A program made the position numbers and the translations under genes. 64,000 bases of DNA from the NCBI GenBank assembly GCA_005402585.1, contig BIFP01000022.1, positions 310,001-374,000 on the forward strand, in the 5' to 3' direction. Every line of letters begins with the position of its first letter. Position 1 is the stretch's first letter. Below the pieces are notes generated by a model. The model had not been told where the DNA came from. It did no database searches and was given only the letters and a program-made list of their open reading frames with translations. Shown piece by piece: positions 1-10,061 of the stretch. The DNA comes from Micromonosporaceae bacterium KJ-029. GTDB lineage: Bacteria > Actinomycetota > Actinomycetes > Mycobacteriales > Micromonosporaceae.

Positions 1-2
1 CC

Positions 3-818
3 TACCTGCCGCTCGTGTACACCCTCGTGCGCCGGGCACTGGGCGAACTTCCGGACGCCGACGACGTCGTGCAGGAGACGATGCTGCGCGCCCTGCGCGA
101 GCTGCGGACGCTGCGCACTCCGGCGAGCTTCCGGCCATGGCTGGTGGCAATAGCGACACGCCAGGTCAGCACGCACCTGCACCGGCGGAAGGTGGACGCC
201 GGACGGACCACGACCCTCGATGAGGTGACCGATACGCCGAGCGCCGACGCGGAACGCTGGGCCCTGCTCCGGGTGGAGCTGTCCGACCGCCGCCGGCAGG
301 TGGTACGCGCCAGCCACTGGCTCGACCCGGACGATCGCGCCCTGCTGGCGCTGTGGTGGCTGGAGACCGCCGGCCAGCTGACCAGGACCGAGCTGGCGGC
401 GGCGCTGGGAGCGAGCGTGGCCCACACGGGTGTACGCGTCCAGCGGATGCGCCACCAGTTGAAGCGGTGCCAGTCGCTGGTCGACGCGCTGGACGCTCGT
501 CCCCGGTGCCCGCAGCTCGACGCCGCGCTGGCCAATTGGGACGGTGACCCGAATCCCCTCTGGCGCAAGCGCTTCGCGCGGCACACCCGAGCCTGTTCGG
601 TCTGCATCCGCACGGCCAAGGGACCGGTTCCCCTCGATCGGCTGATCACCGACCTCGCGCTGCTCCCCGCCCGCCTGGCGCTGTCGGCCGCGGTTCTCCG
701 CGTGGGCGCACTCGCTGTGACGGCAGCGGGCGCCACGTCGATGGTCGCACTGTCGGGCACGGCCGGCTCCGCAGCAGCCACCGGCGTCAGGGCCGGACTC
801 CTCGACCGACTCGCCTGA
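3..818 (+). CDS. ECF-type sigma factor with C-terminal Cys/membrane extension (5' end outside window)
   Basis: The reading frame is open to the left edge, so the gene begins upstream of the window. The first visible residues continue a sigma region 2 (ADDVVQETMLRAL). Region 4 follows at about visible residues 100-160 (DRALLALWW, then a helix-turn-helix around LTRTELAAALGAS). Beyond region 4 the protein does not stop. It carries a short HTRACSVC segment, like the His/Cys motif of zinc anti-sigma domains, and then a hydrophobic Ala/Val-rich stretch close to the end. This resembles actinobacterial ECF sigma factors with a built-in C-terminal regulatory extension. Role: promoter recognition for an unknown regulon. 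The target genes cannot be told from the sequence, and the next gene (xylanase) has a LacI-type site instead. Confidence 0.75.
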   Translation, partial: YLPLVYTLVRRALGELPDADDVVQETMLRALRELRTLRTPASFRPWLVAIATRQVSTHLHRRKVDAGRTTTLDEVTDTPSADAERWALLRVELSDRRRQVVRASHWLDPDDRALLALWWLETAGQLTRTELAAALGASVAHTGVRVQRMRHQLKRCQSLVDALDARPRCPQLDAALANWDGDPNPLWRKRFARHTRACSVCIRTAKGPVPLDRLITDLALLPARLALSAAVLRVGALAVTAAGATSMVALSGTAGSAAATGVRAGLLDRLA

Positions 819-2602
<1,784 letters not shown>

Positions 2603-2970
2603 GAAGCCAAGCGGTACCCAAACCAACTCCACCTGCTGGCCAGCGATCGAGACGGCGCCGGGAGCGCGGTGTCCAGGCCGCAACGGCATTGGCATGACGC
2701 CGACATGCACGCTGCCCGCGGCCTGGACGGGGCCGGCGCGGGACAGGGCAAGCTCCGCGCCGGCCCGCCGGCGATCGCGGGCCACCCCACGACGGCGGCC
2801 CGAAGGAAGTGCGGCTACCCGCGTCGGTGGCGAAGGCCGACCAGCCGGAGGCGATATCGATATCCATCGGCGGGCTCGCCGGCCAGCTCAAGCGGCGGCT
2901 CCCGCGCACCACCTGTGGCAAGGCGCGCGTCCGTCCTGGTCGCGTGCCGTCCCGAGCAAAGGAGTGGACC
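2603..2970. other. Intergenic region between xylanase and esterase genes
   Basis: No gene is supported here. A 10-bp perfect stem (2732-2741 with 2755-2764) could terminate the xylanase transcript. A 12-bp perfect palindrome GATATCGATATC lies at 2853-2864, about 110 bases before the esterase start, and might be a regulator site. The ribosome binding site AAAGGAG for the esterase is at 2958-2964. Confidence 0.5.
2732..2764 (+). terminator. Hairpin downstream of xylanase
   Basis: GCCGGCGCGG pairs perfectly with CCGCGCCGGC across a 13-base loop. No T-run follows, as is common for actinobacterial terminators. It lies about 130 bases after the stop, so its role is likely but not certain. Confidence 0.4.
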
Positions 2971-4359
2971 ATGAACGCTGAGGCTCATACCGCCTCTCCA
3001 CGCAGACGTGGCTGGCGGACTGGATTGGCCGCCGCCGCGGCGGCGACGCTGGCCGCCGGCGGGCTCGTCGCGGTGAACTCGGCCCCGGCATCGGCGGCAA
3101 CGGTGGACACCAACGCCTGGTACGTCCTGGTCAATCGCAACAGTGGCAAGGCGCTTGACGTCTACGGCCTGGCCACCAACGACGGTGCGCGGATCAGCCA
3201 GTGGACACGCAACGACGGAGCCAACCAGCAGTGGCAGTTCGTCGATTCCGGTGGTGGTTACTACCGGCTGAAGTCCCGGCACTCCGGCAAGGTGCTCGAC
3301 GTTTCCAACTGGTCGACCGCCGACGGTGCGGCCGTCCAGCAGTGGACCGACCACAACGGGGCGAACCAGCAGTTCCGGCTGGCCGATTCGGATGGGGGCC
3401 ACGTCCGGCTCATCAACCGGAACAGCAACAAGGCGGTGGAGGTGCAGGGCGCCTCGACGGCGGACGGCGCAAACGTCGTCCAGTACTCCGACTGGAACGG
3501 CGCCAACCAGCAATGGCAACTGGTCCAGATCGGCGGCGGGCCGACCAACCCACCACCGGGTGGCGTGAGCGCCGGATGCGGCAAGACCCCAACGTTGCGG
3601 AACGGCACGCACACGATCCAGAGCAGCGGCAAGACGCGCAACTTCATCCTGCGGATGCCCAACAACTACAACAACACCACGCCGTACCGCTTGATCTTTG
3701 CCTTCCACTGGCGGGGCGGCACCGCCAACGAGATCGACTCGGGTGGCACCAGCGGCCAGGCATGGTCCTACTACGGCCAGTGGGAGCAGTCGGGTAACAA
3801 CAGCGCCGTCCTGGTCGCGCCACAGGGCCTCGGTAACGGCTGGGCCAACTCCGGCGGCGAGGACGTCACCTTCGTCGACGACATGATCATGCGCATCGAG
3901 AATGACCTCTGCGTTAACACGGCACGGCGCTTCGCCACGGGTTTCAGCTGGGGCGGCGGCATGAGCTACGCCCTCGCGTGTGCCCGGGCGACGGTCTTCC
4001 GGGCCGTCGCGGTGATTGCCGGTGCGCAGATCAGCGGGTGCAGCGGCGGGTCCCAGCCTATCGCGTACTTTGGACTGCACGGCATCTCGGACAACGTGCT
4101 CAGCATCTCCCAGGGCCGGGCCCTGCGGGACACGTTCGTCCGGAACAATGGTTGCGCCGCGATGAATCCGGCCGAGCCGGCGCCGGGCAGCCGGACCCAC
4201 ATCACCACCGCCTACTCCGGATGCCGCGCCGGGTATCCGGTGCAGTGGGCCGCGTTCGACAACGGTCATATGCCCGGGCCGGTGGACGGGACCTACGCCG
4301 AAAGCGGGGTCACGACCTGGACCAAGGGTGAGATTTGGCGATTCTTCGCGCAGTTCTAG
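2971..4359 (+). CDS. Secreted CBM13 (ricin-type) plus CE1-like feruloyl/acetyl-xylan esterase
   Basis: Predicted 462 aa from the ATG that follows an AAAGGAG ribosome binding site; a longer in-frame upstream reading lacks one. Residues 1-43 form a signal peptide (cleavage near APASA). Residues about 47-195 are a ricin-type trefoil with three NQQW/NQQF repeats. A short Pro/Gly linker follows, and about 205-462 is an alpha/beta hydrolase of the CE1 / poly(3-hydroxybutyrate) depolymerase type. The likely triad is S326 in GFSWGGG, D374 in GISDN and H433 in DNGHMPG. Such enzymes release ferulate or acetate from xylan side chains, which fits the xylanase next door. Acetyl-xylan versus feruloyl specificity cannot be read from the sequence. 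Confidence 0.88.
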   Translation: MNAEAHTASPRRRGWRTGLAAAAAATLAAGGLVAVNSAPASAATVDTNAWYVLVNRNSGKALDVYGLATNDGARISQWTRNDGANQQWQFVDSGGGYYRLKSRHSGKVLDVSNWSTADGAAVQQWTDHNGANQQFRLADSDGGHVRLINRNSNKAVEVQGASTADGANVVQYSDWNGANQQWQLVQIGGGPTNPPPGGVSAGCGKTPTLRNGTHTIQSSGKTRNFILRMPNNYNNTTPYRLIFAFHWRGGTANEIDSGGTSGQAWSYYGQWEQSGNNSAVLVAPQGLGNGWANSGGEDVTFVDDMIMRIENDLCVNTARRFATGFSWGGGMSYALACARATVFRAVAVIAGAQISGCSGGSQPIAYFGLHGISDNVLSISQGRALRDTFVRNNGCAAMNPAEPAPGSRTHITTAYSGCRAGYPVQWAAFDNGHMPGPVDGTYAESGVTTWTKGEIWRFFAQF

Positions 4360-4394
4360 TGTCGAAGTCCTCGGTCGAGCCGAGGACTTCGACA
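4360..4394. terminator. Strong bidirectional terminator hairpin
   Basis: A 15-bp perfect stem (4360-4374 with 4380-4394) has a 5-base loop and starts right after the esterase stop codon. It lies between two convergent genes (esterase and GntR regulator), so it can serve both. Confidence 0.75.
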
Positions 4395-4416
4395 CCGGCC
4401 CCAGCTGCCCTTTGAC

Positions 4417-4474
4417 GGGGCGGGCTCGTAGTCGGCAGGGTTCCACACCTTTCCGCAGACCACGAGCCCGCCCC
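4417..4474. repeat. Second inverted repeat between convergent genes
   Basis: GGGGCGGGCTCGT at 4417-4429 and ACGAGCCCGCCCC at 4462-4474 form a 13-bp perfect stem with a 32-base loop. It may act as a backup terminator for the GntR gene reading leftward. Confidence 0.5.
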
Positions 4475-4544
4475 ACCCATGGATCTTGTTCCGCCGATGG
4501 CGCGCGTTATCCGGTCGGCCGTGCGATGGCCGGGGCGGCGGTCG

Positions 4545-5312
4545 TCACCGTTGCAGGCGCGCGGGACTGCCCGGCGCGCCGCGGCGGACGAGCCAGGCCT
4601 CGGTGATGTGCGTGAACATCGCCTCGGCGGCACCATCGGGATCGTGGGCGGCGATGCGCTCGTAGACGCGCCGGTGACCCTGGTTGGACGCCACACACAG
4701 GGCCCGCTCGGTCCGGCCCATGTACCGGGCCGTGTTAACGACCTGACTCTCCAGTGCCCGTACAACGCCACGGGCGATGCGGTTGCCGGACGCCTGCATC
4801 ACGGTGTCGTGGAAGGCACGGTCATGCTCATGGTAAGTGACGTGGTCGTCCACGAGCTCGTCCATCCGATCCACCAGGGTGCGCAGTCGTTCGACGGTCT
4901 CCTGGTCGGCCAGACGGGCGGCGACGTTCGCCATGTCGGATTCCAACACGCGCCGGGTGACGACGAGGTCGTCGAGGATCGCCAGGCTGTCGTCTTCGGC
5001 GATGGTCGCCCCGAGGACGAGTTCGTCGAGCATGTCCCACATCGAAGGCGAAGTGACGATGGTGCCCGTGCCCTGGCGGACCTGCACCAGCCCTTTCTCC
5101 TGGAGGATTTTCACCGCTTCCCGGACGACGGTCCGGCTCACCGAAAAGGTCTGGCAGAGGATCGGCTCGGGGGGCAGTGGCGTCCCCGGTGGGTACACCC
5201 CGCGGACGATTCGCTCCACCAGATCCGCAGTGACCGCCCGGGCGAGGTTGGCCGGCCGGCGCGTCCAGGTGGGGGGTGTCGAAGCCTTCAGGGTCTCCTG
5301 CGATGTCGTCAT
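4545..5312 (-). CDS. GntR-family transcriptional regulator (FadR/FCD subfamily)
   Basis: Predicted 255 aa from the ATG at 5312, which follows GGAGGGG. A longer form from 5378 is possible but would run over the promoter region. The N-terminal winged helix (LVERIVRGVYPPGTPLPPE, then SVSRTVVREAVKILQEKGL) is typical of GntR. The C-terminal part is an all-helical FCD ligand domain with conserved Asp/His positions (HEHDRAFHDTVM, then HRRVYERI) that usually bind a metal and an acidic ligand. It is divergent from the sugar ABC transporter and enolase-superfamily genes and probably represses them until an organic or sugar acid is present. A motif shared with the promoter region of the 10062 gene suggests it controls that gene too. 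Confidence 0.9.
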   Translation of the reverse strand: MTTSQETLKASTPPTWTRRPANLARAVTADLVERIVRGVYPPGTPLPPEPILCQTFSVSRTVVREAVKILQEKGLVQVRQGTGTIVTSPSMWDMLDELVLGATIAEDDSLAILDDLVVTRRVLESDMANVAARLADQETVERLRTLVDRMDELVDDHVTYHEHDRAFHDTVMQASGNRIARGVVRALESQVVNTARYMGRTERALCVASNQGHRRVYERIAAHDPDGAAEAMFTHITEAWLVRRGAPGSPARLQR

Positions 5313-5387
5313 GTCCCCTCCGGATGTGGTCGCCGCGGGTGGCGCCACGACCTCGGCGCTCAGTGTACGTCCCCTCATTGACCTAAC

Positions 5388-5396
5388 ACGTCATAC
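5388..5396. promoter_or_regulatory. Candidate GntR operator, site 1
   Basis: ACGTCATAC here is the reverse complement of GTATGACGT found at 9845-9853. The wider match is CGTATGACGTGTTA here against TGTATGACGTATGA there. It lies in the divergent region between the GntR gene and the ABC transporter, where autoregulation is expected. FadR-type operators often have a GT-N(1-3)-AC core. Confidence 0.45.
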
Positions 5397-5464
5397 GAGT
5401 TACGTTTTGATCCATTTCCATCGCTGGCCGTTCGTCGGCCACCTCTCTTCGAAGGTGGGCAGCA

Positions 5465-6730
5465 GTGAGGGAACGAGCAGTGTCCGCCGTCCTCGTCGCA
5501 GGACTGGCCCTAGCCGGCTGCGGGAGCGCCGCAGGACCGCGCTCCACTCCCGGCGGCTCGGACGGCAGGTTGGTGGTCTGGGACTGGAAATCCGGCGAAC
5601 CGAGCGCCGCGTCCTACATCGAGCAGGCAAAGGCCGACTTCGCCAAGAAACATCCGGACGTCACTGTCGACTTCGTGAACCAGCCCTTCGATCAGTACTA
5701 CACCCTGCTCGGCGCGGCCATCCAGTCCGGCAAGGGACCCGACGTCATCCTGTTCAACGGGGGCGGCCAGATCCGCGACCGGGTGGACGCGCTCATGCCC
5801 TTGGACGACTACCTGGCCGAGGATCGGCAGCGGCTGGCGGGCTGGGACGCGTTCACCAGGGACGGCAGGACCTACGCCAGCCCGGTGACGCTGCAGGGCC
5901 ATCCGATCTACTACAACAAGACGTTGTACGAGAAGGCGGGACTCGACCCGGCCAACCCGGCCATGACCTGGGACGAGTTCGTCGACGACTGCGCCGCCAT
6001 CACCAAGGCCACCGGCGCCAGGTGTTTCGCCCTCGGCAACAAGGAGGGCTACGGCATCCAGTTCTTTCTCTCGGGCTTGGCGTCGGGCATCCTCACCCCT
6101 CAGGAGTACGACGCCTGGGTCGGTGGCAAGCGCGACTGGACCTCACCCAACGTCAAGCGGATCTTCGAGCTGTGGAAGGAAGCCGGCGACAAGGGGCTGA
6201 ACAACGACGGGGCGAACTCCACCGCGATGTTCAACGACTCCTTCGCGCTCTTCCAGTCGGGAAAGGCCGCGCACGTCATCGGGCTGATGTCGGACGTGGG
6301 GCACTGGAGGGACTTCAGCGAGTTCCTGACGGCCGACAAGCTCGGCGTCATGGACGCGCCGGTCGTCAGCAGCGGAGCCATCCCAAGCCTTCCGTACGAC
6401 GGCGGGATCGGCTACGCGGTCGCCAAGTGGACGAAGGATCCGAAGGTGGCCGCGGATCTGGTGCGGTCCCTGACCTCGACCGACGCACTGAGCGCCTTCT
6501 ACGCCGGGGCCGGCGCCATCGCCTCTGACACCACGATCGACGTCTCGGGGGGCGGCCCGGCCGTCGCCACGATCGTTTCCAAGATCAAGACCGGCAAACC
6601 GGCCCCGCACGTCGCACTCTCCTCGAAGACCCTGGATCTGATGGGAAGGCTGTCCCAGCAGCTTCTCAGTGGCTCGGTCACCGTCGACGAGGCGGTGAAG
6701 CAGTTGGCCGCTTCCGACCAGGCGGGTTGA
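5465..6730 (+). CDS. ABC sugar transporter, lipoprotein substrate-binding protein
   Basis: Predicted 421 aa from a GTG start. Residues 1-19 are a lipoprotein signal with lipobox LAGC (Cys19), so it is anchored on the outer face of the membrane. The rest is a family 1 solute-binding fold (MalE/UgpB type): RLVVWDWKSGEPSA near the N-terminus, GKGPDVILFN at about 95-104, and a Trp/Tyr-rich binding cleft. It delivers an oligosaccharide or sugar to the two permeases encoded directly downstream. The substrate is not known; neighbours suggest a plant cell wall breakdown product or uronate-type sugar. No ATPase gene is present, so a shared MsiK-type ATPase encoded elsewhere is likely. Confidence 0.9.
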   Translation: MRERAVSAVLVAGLALAGCGSAAGPRSTPGGSDGRLVVWDWKSGEPSAASYIEQAKADFAKKHPDVTVDFVNQPFDQYYTLLGAAIQSGKGPDVILFNGGGQIRDRVDALMPLDDYLAEDRQRLAGWDAFTRDGRTYASPVTLQGHPIYYNKTLYEKAGLDPANPAMTWDEFVDDCAAITKATGARCFALGNKEGYGIQFFLSGLASGILTPQEYDAWVGGKRDWTSPNVKRIFELWKEAGDKGLNNDGANSTAMFNDSFALFQSGKAAHVIGLMSDVGHWRDFSEFLTADKLGVMDAPVVSSGAIPSLPYDGGIGYAVAKWTKDPKVAADLVRSLTSTDALSAFYAGAGAIASDTTIDVSGGGPAVATIVSKIKTGKPAPHVALSSKTLDLMGRLSQQLLSGSVTVDEAVKQLAASDQAG

Positions 6731-6734
6731 ACCC

Positions 6735-7724
6735 GTGCCGATCGCCAACCCGCCACCGTCGGCCCGTTCGGCCGAGCCGGGGCGGACCGGCGGGGCAGCG
6801 CCCTCCGGACAGGGCGTGCGCCGCAGCGGCAGCGGGCGGGATCAGCGCCGAGCGGTCGGCAGGCCGCGCGCCGACCGCCTAGCGCCGTACGTCCTGGTGG
6901 CCCCGGCGGTTCTGGTCATCGTGGTGCTGCGACTGTGGCCGCTCCTGCTCGGCGCCAACTTCTCCTTCACCGGAGACGGCCAGCGCAACGGGACGACAGT
7001 CGGCCTCGACAACTACCTGGAGCTGTTCCGGGATCCGTTGTTTCGCGGCGCGTTGCGCAACGTGGGACTGCTGGTGCTGATCCTTCCCGTGGCGGTGGCG
7101 ATTCCCGGCCTGCTCGCGACGTTCATCCATCTGCGCGTACCCGGCCACCGGCTCTACCGCAGCGTCTACTTCTTTCCGGCCGTGCTCTCCCCGGTCATCG
7201 TCGGCGCGATCTTCAATCTCCTGCTCGCCTTCGACGGCCCGCTCAACGCCGTACTGGGGGCGGTCGGCATCGGCCCGGTGGACTGGCTCGGCGATCCGGA
7301 CGTCGCCATGTTCACGGTGGTCGGCGTACACGTCTGGGCAACCTTCGGAATGGCCCTGGTGGTATTCCTCGCCGGGTTCGCCACCCTGGACGCCACCCTC
7401 GTGGAAGCTGCCCGGGTAGACGGCGCGTCGCTTCCCCAGATCATCTGGCACGTGATCGCCCCAAGTCTCATCCGTACCATCCAGTTCGTCTTCGTGACCA
7501 CGATGATCGGGATGCTGACCTCGATGTTCGGCCTGCTCTACGTCATGACCAGCGGCGGTCCGGAGGGGTCGACCTACCTGCCCGAGTACTACATCTGGGT
7601 CCAGCAGGGACAGCTGAACCGCCCGGCGCTCGCGTCGGCCGCCTCGACGGTTCTCTTCCTCATCATGCTCGTAGTGGGGCTGTTGCAGATCAGTCTGCTC
7701 CGGAGGGCGGGAAGGGAGGCGTGA
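6735..7724 (+). CDS. ABC sugar transporter permease, MalF/UgpA type
   Basis: Predicted 329 aa from GTG, 4 bases after the binding-protein gene. A Pro/Arg-rich cytoplasmic N-terminus of about 50 residues precedes about six membrane spans, beginning with YVLVAPAVLVIVVLRLWPLL. The EAA loop typical of binding-protein-dependent permeases is present (VEAARVDGASLPQIIWHVIAPSL, near residue 222), where the ATPase docks. Its stop overlaps the next start (ATGA), showing translational coupling with the second permease. Confidence 0.92.
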   Translation: MPIANPPPSARSAEPGRTGGAAPSGQGVRRSGSGRDQRRAVGRPRADRLAPYVLVAPAVLVIVVLRLWPLLLGANFSFTGDGQRNGTTVGLDNYLELFRDPLFRGALRNVGLLVLILPVAVAIPGLLATFIHLRVPGHRLYRSVYFFPAVLSPVIVGAIFNLLLAFDGPLNAVLGAVGIGPVDWLGDPDVAMFTVVGVHVWATFGMALVVFLAGFATLDATLVEAARVDGASLPQIIWHVIAPSLIRTIQFVFVTTMIGMLTSMFGLLYVMTSGGPEGSTYLPEYYIWVQQGQLNRPALASAASTVLFLIMLVVGLLQISLLRRAGREA

Positions 7725-8545
7725 TGTCCCGGTTCAGCAGGTGGTCACTCGCCCTTCCGATGGCGCTGCTCGCGTTGGCGACGATCTATCCCTTGCTGTT
7801 CACAGCCAACGTCGCCTCGAAGAGCCGGCGTGAGTACATTCTCGACCGGTTCTCCCTGGCAGATACCGCGCGCTGGGCCAACATCGACACGGCGTGGAAC
7901 TCCGTCGGAATGGGCAGGTACTTCGCCAACTCGCTGATCGTGGTGACAGCCTCGGTGGTCCTGTTGTTGCTCATCGGGTCGATGGCGGGATTCGCGCTCA
8001 GCCAGTTGCGGTTTCGCGGCTCGTCGGCAATCTTCCTGGGCTGTCTCGCGGCGCTCTTCATCCCGTTCCAGGTGATCATGGTGCCGCTCGCCCGGATCAT
8101 GGCGGACAGCGGCCTCATCGACACGTACCCGGGACTGGTTCTCGCCTACGTCGCGCAGTTCCTCCCGTTCACCGTCTTTCTGATGACGAGTTACTACAAG
8201 ACCGTTCCCGCGGAGATCATCGATGCCGCCCGGATCGACGGGAGCAGCGCATACGGCGTGTACCGGCGGATCATGCTGCCGCTGGGCACCCCGGCACTGC
8301 TGTCGGTCGGCATCCTCGACGCCCTGTTCTGTTGGAACGACGTGCTCATCTCGTTGCTGATGATGCCGTCGGCCGACCACCGCACCCTCATGGTCGGGGT
8401 AACGTCGCTACGTGGGCAGTACTCCGACGACATTCCCACCTTCGCCGCCGGAGTTCTGATCGCCGCGGTACCGGTCCTGGTGGTCTACCTCTTTCTCCAG
8501 CGCCAGATCACCGACGGCGTTGCCGCCGGTTCCACGAAGGGCTGA
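7724..8545 (+). CDS. ABC sugar transporter permease, MalG/UgpE type
   Basis: Predicted 273 aa from the ATG overlapping the previous stop; a longer upstream frame is a shadow of the first permease. Six membrane spans are predicted. The EAA loop reads IIDAARIDGSSAYGVYRRIMLPLGTPAL. A conserved CWNDVLISLLMM segment near the C-terminus is characteristic of MalG-like subunits. It pairs with the upstream permease to form the channel for the sugar brought by the lipoprotein. The enolase-superfamily gene starts two bases after its stop, so import and the first catabolic step appear to be one operon. Confidence 0.93.
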   Translation: MSRFSRWSLALPMALLALATIYPLLFTANVASKSRREYILDRFSLADTARWANIDTAWNSVGMGRYFANSLIVVTASVVLLLLIGSMAGFALSQLRFRGSSAIFLGCLAALFIPFQVIMVPLARIMADSGLIDTYPGLVLAYVAQFLPFTVFLMTSYYKTVPAEIIDAARIDGSSAYGVYRRIMLPLGTPALLSVGILDALFCWNDVLISLLMMPSADHRTLMVGVTSLRGQYSDDIPTFAAGVLIAAVPVLVVYLFLQRQITDGVAAGSTKG

Positions 8546-8546
8546 C

Positions 8547-9785
8547 ATGCGGATCACGGGGTATCGGACCCTGACGACCATCCAGGAATGGGGACGGCCC
8601 GTCGGCGATGCCAACGGCGTCTTCGCTGACGGGGTCACCCCGGTGCCGATCATCATCGTGGAGACGGACGAAGGGATTACCGGAGTCGGCCTTGGGCCAT
8701 CCGTGGAGGTCGAGAAGATCTTCGCGGCCATTGACGGCCAAGACCCGCGAGCCGTGACGGCGCTCTACGACCGGATGTTGCGGCAGACCTTCAAGGCGGG
8801 CCACGCCGGCCCGGTCTTCGGAACCATCGGCGCACTCGACACCGCCCTGTGGGACATCAAGGCGCAGGCGGCGGGTGAACCGCTCTGGCGCCTGCTCGGT
8901 GGGCGTGACCGGAGGGTTTCCGCCTACGCCTCCGGCCTGGACATCGCGCTGACCGAGGACGAACTCGTCGCGACGTACCAGGAATACGCCCGGCACGGTC
9001 TACGGGCGGCCAAGCTCAAGGGCGGCCTCGACATCGAACGGGACCGGCATCGCCTGTGCCTCGTACGGGATGTGCTGGCCGCAGCCGGGCGCGGACCTCG
9101 GCCGGGCCTGATGCTCGACGTGAACGAGGCCTGGACCCGCAAGCAGGCAGTACGGCACGTCTGCGAACTCGAACGCTTTCTGGATCTCATCTGGATCGAG
9201 GAGCCTGTCCGGCGGTGGGATGCCGAGGGCCTGGCCAGTGTCGGTCGGGGGGTCCGGGCGTCGGTCGCCACCGGCGAGAACCTCAGTGGACTCGAGCAGT
9301 TCCGCCCGCTGATCGCCACCGGAGCGGTCGACATCGTGCAGACGTCCGCAGTCGGGGGAGTCACCCACTTCCTGCGGGTGTCTGCCCTGGCGCACGCCCA
9401 TGACCTGCCGATCAGCCCGATCGGCAACAGCCCGGTCGGACTGCTGCACGCCGCGACCTCAGTGCCGAACCACATGGCGAGCGAACTGCAGGATCTGCAT
9501 CGGCCGCTCGGCGTCACCATCGACCTTTCCGTCGAGGACGGTCACTTCGTCCTCGGCGACTCGCCGGGCCTGGGCGTCAGGGTCGACGAGGAGGCGATCC
9601 GCAGGTCCACCCATCGCCCGGACACCTTGACGGCGACCGGCCCCCATGTTCGGCCCGAGGGGGCCGGACGACGGCTGCTAGGAGGGGTCGACAACACGCC
9701 CGCCATGCCACAGCTTCTGGTCGGCCCCCTTGCCCCCGGGCCCCTCCACTCCGACGCTGCGGCATCACCCACCGCTCGAAACTGA
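8547..9785 (+). CDS. Enolase-superfamily (mandelate racemase / muconate lactonizing type) enzyme
   Basis: Predicted 412 aa. The N-terminal capping domain is followed by a barrel with K156-x-K158 (AAKLKGG), metal ligands D191 (LMLDVNEAW), E218 or E219 (IWIEEP) and E244 (ATGENL). These fit acid-sugar dehydratases and racemases, which remove the proton next to a carboxylate. On the opposite face, the Asp expected after Gln-Pro is Ser (IVQTSAVGG, about 267) and the usual His near 290 is replaced (ISPIGNSP). The His-Asp dyad of the mandelate racemase and dehydratase groups therefore looks absent. About 40 C-terminal residues (Pro/Gly/Leu-rich) extend beyond the usual end and look unstructured. It likely acts on the transporter's substrate after uptake. 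Confidence 0.8.
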   Translation: MRITGYRTLTTIQEWGRPVGDANGVFADGVTPVPIIIVETDEGITGVGLGPSVEVEKIFAAIDGQDPRAVTALYDRMLRQTFKAGHAGPVFGTIGALDTALWDIKAQAAGEPLWRLLGGRDRRVSAYASGLDIALTEDELVATYQEYARHGLRAAKLKGGLDIERDRHRLCLVRDVLAAAGRGPRPGLMLDVNEAWTRKQAVRHVCELERFLDLIWIEEPVRRWDAEGLASVGRGVRASVATGENLSGLEQFRPLIATGAVDIVQTSAVGGVTHFLRVSALAHAHDLPISPIGNSPVGLLHAATSVPNHMASELQDLHRPLGVTIDLSVEDGHFVLGDSPGLGVRVDEEAIRRSTHRPDTLTATGPHVRPEGAGRRLLGGVDNTPAMPQLLVGPLAPGPLHSDAAASPTARN

Positions 9786-9844
9786 TCCTCCGGCGCCCGT
9801 CCTCATTGACCACCGCATCGAGGCATACATTGACGCATAAAAAT

Positions 9845-9853
9845 GTATGACGT
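9845..9853. promoter_or_regulatory. Candidate GntR operator, site 2
   Basis: GTATGACGT lies within an unusually A/T-rich patch (9828-9862) about 210 bases before the 10062 gene. It matches the site between the GntR regulator and the ABC transporter. This suggests that one regulator controls both the importer operon and the secreted beta-helix enzyme. Confidence 0.45.
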
Positions 9854-10061
9854 ATGATGACTACCGGTTGCCGGAGTGCCGATCGCCACGGAGTGACGCT
9901 CCGTCGTGATGCCAGGACGGCACCTCCTGCCCCTTGAGCGGCATGACGACTGATCGGCCTACCCCGCCTCTTCGGTACGTCCAGACACGATGTGACGGGC
10001 CGTCGACCGGGTCTCGGTAGGACGTCAGAACCACGCCCGTCCCACGTTAGGAGATCGACCC

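Noticed and set aside
2815..4476. Minus-strand frame of about 550 codons opposite the esterase
   Set aside because: Antisense shadow of the CBM13-esterase gene, rich in Val/Arg/Gly and without a start signal.
4545..5378. Longer GntR start at 5378
   Set aside because: It would place the operator-like site only 10 bases upstream of the start, and the ATG at 5312 has the better GGAGGGG signal. Kept as a possible alternative.
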